NCBI GenBank assembly: GCA_937907415.1
Contig: CALCHY010000334.1
Location: forward strand, 1-8,638
Source of the DNA: an uncultured Trueperaceae bacterium
GTDB lineage: Bacteria; Deinococcota; Deinococci; Deinococcales; Trueperaceae
Direction: 5' to 3'
Length of the DNA: 8,638 nucleotides
Shown here piece after piece: positions 6,381-8,638 of the stretch. The notes below the pieces were generated by a model. That model ran no database searches and was not told the origin of the DNA. It saw only the letters and a program-made list of their open reading frames with translations. Positions within the stretch are counted from its first letter, which is position 1; each line of letters starts with the position of its first letter. The translations under genes and the position numbers were made by a program.

Positions 6381-7619
6381 CTACTTCTTGACGAGCTCCT
6401 CGACGCGCTTCTGGGCGTCGATGAGGGCCTGCTCGACGGTCTTGGCGCCGAGGCGCGCGGCCTCTAGCTCTTGGTTGATGACGTCGGAGAGGAGCGGCTG
6501 GTTCTCGATGACGGGCGGGTTGACGGCGAACTCGAGGGACTCGAAGACGGCCTTGCGGTTCGCGGGGATCGGCTTCGCGAGGTAAGCGGCGAGGGTGTCG
6601 GCCTGCTCGAGCGAGAGGGCGGAGAGTTCCCAGTTCGTCTCGATGCGCGCCTGAACGACGGCCGGGTTGGAGGCCAAGAACTCAACCCACTTGTATGCCG
6701 CCTCCGGCTGCTTGCTCGTGCGGGAGACCACGGCCGCGTTGGAGAAGAAGTGGGTCGCCTTGTTGGCGCCGCCTGGCTCGACAGCGACGTCCCAGTTGAA
6801 GGTGGCGTCGTTGCTGAACTGGTCGAACATCCACACGCCCGTGACGATCATGCCGAGTTGCTGGTTGAGGAACATGTCGGTGTCGCCGACGCCGCTCATC
6901 TCGGCGTCGGTTGGCATGACGTGGTCAACCGTTACCTTGTCGACGAGGTAGTGCGCCGCTGCGAGGTTCTCAGGCGTGTTGATCTGCACGGTCGGGGTGA
7001 CGGTCAGGCCGCCGCCTGCTTGCGCGGCCACCTTGTAGAACTCCCAGAACTGCACGGGCTGCGAGATGCCCCAGACGCGTTTGGCTGGGTTGGTGATGGC
7101 CTTGGCGGCGGCGATCACGTCGTCCCACGTCCAGGCGTCCGTTGGGTAGCCAACGCCCGCGGCGTCGAAGAGGTCCTTGTTGTAGTAGAGCAACACCGTG
7201 GAGAACGTGATCGGCAAACCGAGCTGCTGGCCGTTGTAGCTGAAGGCGTTCAGTGCGGCCGGGTAGAAGGTGCTGTCTGTGACGTTCGAGCTGGTGTCCA
7301 GGTAGTCACCGAGGTCGAGTAGCGTGTCGCGCGACGCGAAGGTCACGAAGTTCTCATAGTTGAGCTCGAACACGTCGGCTGCGGTGCCGGCGGCGAAGTC
7401 CGTCTGTAGCTTCGTGAAGTACGAGCCGAAGTCGGCGGTCGTGTAGTTGACCTTGATGCCGGGGTTCTCGCTCTCGAATACCTTGATCAGCGCCTCGAGG
7501 GTGTCGATCTTGTCCGAGCCCGCCGTGAACGAGAAGTAGTTGATGGTCTGGGCGAACGCTGCGCTACCGAGCGCCAGCGCCAGCGTGACCGTGGCCAATA
7601 GTCTTGCAGTCTTGCGCAT
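6381..7619 (-). CDS. Extracellular sugar-binding protein of ABC transporter (MalE-like)
   Basis: A 412-residue family 1 extracellular solute-binding protein, which captures sugar and delivers it to the MalF/MalG-type permeases. Residues 1-23 are a signal peptide (MRKTARLL, hydrophobic core, AFA|Q cleavage). There is no cysteine anywhere, so it is not a lipoprotein and should be free in the periplasm, which argues for an outer membrane. Family features include NYFSFTAGSDKIDTLEALIKVFE (27-49), the YYNKDLFDAAGV segment (145-156), TWDDVIAAAKAI (164-175) and GVWMFDQF (261-268), with W263 and W275 among aromatic residues that could stack on sugar rings. Full family length. ATG 7619 is supported by a very good ribosome-binding site, AGGAGG at 7625-7630, 5 nt away. 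It follows the ROK gene by 62 nt and is separated from GH31 by a strong hairpin, a layout consistent with high expression relative to downstream genes. Ligand not predictable. Confidence 0.95.
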   Translation of the reverse strand: MRKTARLLATVTLALALGSAAFAQTINYFSFTAGSDKIDTLEALIKVFESENPGIKVNYTTADFGSYFTKLQTDFAAGTAADVFELNYENFVTFASRDTLLDLGDYLDTSSNVTDSTFYPAALNAFSYNGQQLGLPITFSTVLLYYNKDLFDAAGVGYPTDAWTWDDVIAAAKAITNPAKRVWGISQPVQFWEFYKVAAQAGGGLTVTPTVQINTPENLAAAHYLVDKVTVDHVMPTDAEMSGVGDTDMFLNQQLGMIVTGVWMFDQFSNDATFNWDVAVEPGGANKATHFFSNAAVVSRTSKQPEAAYKWVEFLASNPAVVQARIETNWELSALSLEQADTLAAYLAKPIPANRKAVFESLEFAVNPPVIENQPLLSDVINQELEAARLGAKTVEQALIDAQKRVEELVKK

Positions 7620-7681
7620 GCCTGCCTCCTATGCCTTCGCCAGCCTCATGGCCGGAAGGTACTCGCCTTGTGCTGAGCGCG
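7620..7681 (-). promoter_or_regulatory. Gap between ROK and binding-protein genes
   Basis: The 62-nt gap holds the AGGAGG ribosome-binding site (7625-7630) and an imperfect hairpin at 7634-7659 (CCTTC/GAAGG outer stem, GCC/GGC inner stem, TCAT loop) just upstream of it. No terminator for the ROK gene is evident, so at least part of the binding-protein transcription may read through from ROK. I could not identify a clear -35/-10 pair. Confidence 0.35.
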
Positions 7682-7735
7682 TCATCGCGCGCTACCCATG
7701 TGTAGCCGTGTCATTTGGAGCGGCACGGTGGCTAC
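7676..7735. promoter_or_regulatory. Cluster of three overlapping dyads, candidate operator
   Basis: Three inverted repeats crowd into 60 nt at the end of the ROK gene. AGCGCG/CGCGCT (7676-7693) has the ROK stop codon in its 6-nt loop. GCTACCCATGTGTAGC (7691-7706) is a 16-nt palindrome with 7 of 8 pairs matching. GTAGCCGTG (7702-7710) pairs with CACGGTGGCTAC (7724-7735) with one 3-nt bulge. The half-site GCTAC/GTAGC recurs three times. The cluster lies 57-116 nt upstream of the binding-protein ATG, where an operator or promoter would be expected. Regulator binding is inference; alternatively these are RNA stems at the ROK 3' end. Confidence 0.4.
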
Positions 7736-8638
7736 CTGTAAGAAACGCGCGGCCGCCAGTCCGGCGGCGCCGCGGGCCCACGCGTCGTCACCCCAGGTGT
7801 CGACCTGGAGTTCGAGGTCTTCTGCTAGGCCGCCGAAGGCATGCTCAGCGAGGGCGGGCCGCACGAATGGCAGGAAATATGGCGCGTTCCTCAGCCCCTC
7901 GCCGCCGAGGATCACTAGCGTCGGCGCGAAGAGGTTGACGAGGTCGCTGAGGGCTATGCCGAGGAGCTCGCCCGCGTCCGCGAGCAGGTCGAGCACCGCC
8001 TCGTTACCGGCGGCCGCCAGGGCCGTCAGGTCGCCAGGCTTGGCGTCTTTCCCTAGTTCGGACGTAAGGCGACGCGCCTGGTTGAGGAGGGCTGCGTCTC
8101 CGAGACGCTCCTCGAGTGTGACGGCTTCTGGCGCCATGACGCGCATGCCGAGGCTAGCGCAACGTGTGTGCCCTAGTTCGCCCGCACCCCCACGAGGTCC
8201 GCGGTAGAGGCCGCCGCCGATGACGATGCCGAGGCCGACGCCGCGCCCTAGCGTCACGGTGAGGAAGGAGTCGTGCTCCCTCCCCAGCCCGAACCAGCCG
8301 TGGGCGGCGGCAAGGGCGTTGACGTCGTTCTCGACGAGCGTGGCGAGGCCGAGTTCCTCGCGCAAGAGGTCGGCGAGTTGCACTCGCCGCCACCCGAGCA
8401 GGTCGGAGTGCCTGACGAACCCGGTGGAGTTGTCGACTACGCCGGGGAGGCTGACCCCGAGACCAGCTAGGCGCGCGCCCGTTATGCCCGTCGTCCGCCC
8501 GAGGGCAGTCTGGGCGTCCCTTATCGCACTTATCACCGCGTGCACCTCGGTGCTGGCTAGCGGCACCTTGACGACGCCTTTGGCGTCTGCGTTGAGGTTG
8601 GTGAGGGACGCCACGATGGCGTCTGGCATGACTTTCAC
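7682..8638 (-). CDS. ROK-family transcriptional regulator (or sugar kinase), 5' part cut by window end
   Basis: The visible 318 residues form a ROK (repressor, ORF, kinase) sugar-binding domain. The frame is open to the window edge; the first residues (AIVASLTNLNADAKG) match the second strand of the ROK fold, so the start and the DNxGxT-type phosphate loop, and any N-terminal winged helix, lie outside. Visible motifs: GVSLPGVVDNSTG (61-73), VENDVNA (102-108) with the catalytic-position D105, TLGRGVGLGIVIGGG (129-143), GELGH (153-157) and LVILGGEG (241-248). The family zinc motif CxCGxxGC is missing: only C160 remains, although H157 is kept. Position at the head of a sugar operon suggests a NagC/XylR-type repressor responding to the imported sugar, but a sugar kinase cannot be excluded without the N-terminus. 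The C-terminus runs about 17 residues past the conserved domain, and the DNA for this tail overlaps the dyad cluster. Confidence 0.88.
   Translation of the reverse strand: MKVMPDAIVASLTNLNADAKGVVKVPLASTEVHAVISAIRDAQTALGRTTGITGARLAGLGVSLPGVVDNSTGFVRHSDLLGWRRVQLADLLREELGLATLVENDVNALAAAHGWFGLGREHDSFLTVTLGRGVGLGIVIGGGLYRGPRGGAGELGHTRCASLGMRVMAPEAVTLEERLGDAALLNQARRLTSELGKDAKPGDLTALAAAGNEAVLDLLADAGELLGIALSDLVNLFAPTLVILGGEGLRNAPYFLPFVRPALAEHAFGGLAEDLELQVDTWGDDAWARGAAGLAAARFLQVATVPLQMTRLHMGSAR

Noticed and set aside
6471..7322. Long plus-strand open frame (283 codons) opposite the binding-protein gene
   Set aside because: It is antisense to a well-conserved family protein, its translation is a low-complexity Val/Gly/Glu/Arg-rich product of GC-biased codons, and it has no family resemblance.
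7634..7659. Imperfect hairpin as a terminator of the ROK gene
   Set aside because: The stem is interrupted and no T-run follows on the minus strand, so termination is not supported.

Overview
The window reads as high-GC bacterial chromosome (about 60-65% GC by eye). It carries one sugar-uptake and glycoside-hydrolysis operon, which fills most of the minus strand, a cold-shock gene beyond its 3' end, and a small secreted protein gene on the plus strand. The solute-binding protein and the small secreted protein have ordinary signal-peptidase I signals (AFA|Q and APA|Q) with no lipobox cysteine, which points to a diderm cell envelope. Together with GC content, protein style and GTG starts this suggests Deinococcota, possibly Trueperaceae-like. 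That placement is inference from memory of protein style, not a database result.

Layout from low to high coordinate: 68-562 (+) small exported protein of unknown function; 583-610 strong hairpin that can terminate in both directions; 682-903 (-) CspA-family cold-shock protein, with a 147-nt leader/intergenic region (904-1050) holding several dyads; then the operon, transcribed right to left. In transcription order the operon is: ROK-family regulator (8638-7682, cut by the window end), extracellular sugar-binding protein (7619-6381), a GC-rich hairpin (6370-6340), GH31 alpha-glycosidase (6267-3835), two MalF/MalG-type permeases (3831-2962 and 2965-2129), and a compact GH15 glucoamylase-like hydrolase (2127-1051). 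The four genes from GH31 to GH15 are packed with gaps of 3 nt, a 4-nt ATGA overlap and 1 nt, so they are almost certainly one mRNA with coupled translation.

How it would work: the binding protein captures an oligosaccharide in the periplasm, the two permeases carry it in using an ATPase encoded elsewhere (none is present here), and two cytoplasmic exo-acting alpha-glycosidases of unrelated folds split it to monosaccharides. The ROK protein is the obvious candidate sensor and repressor. A cluster of overlapping dyads at the very end of the ROK gene, just upstream of the binding-protein gene, is a candidate operator. The likely substrate is a mixed-linkage alpha-gluco-oligosaccharide, but the GH31 active-site loop is unusual and exact specificity cannot be read from sequence. 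I see no mobile elements, tRNA, rRNA or CRISPR. There is no gene-free stretch over 300 bases. Nothing here is a wholly new system; the most interesting points are the GH31 specificity loop, the metal-site-less ROK protein and the dyad cluster.
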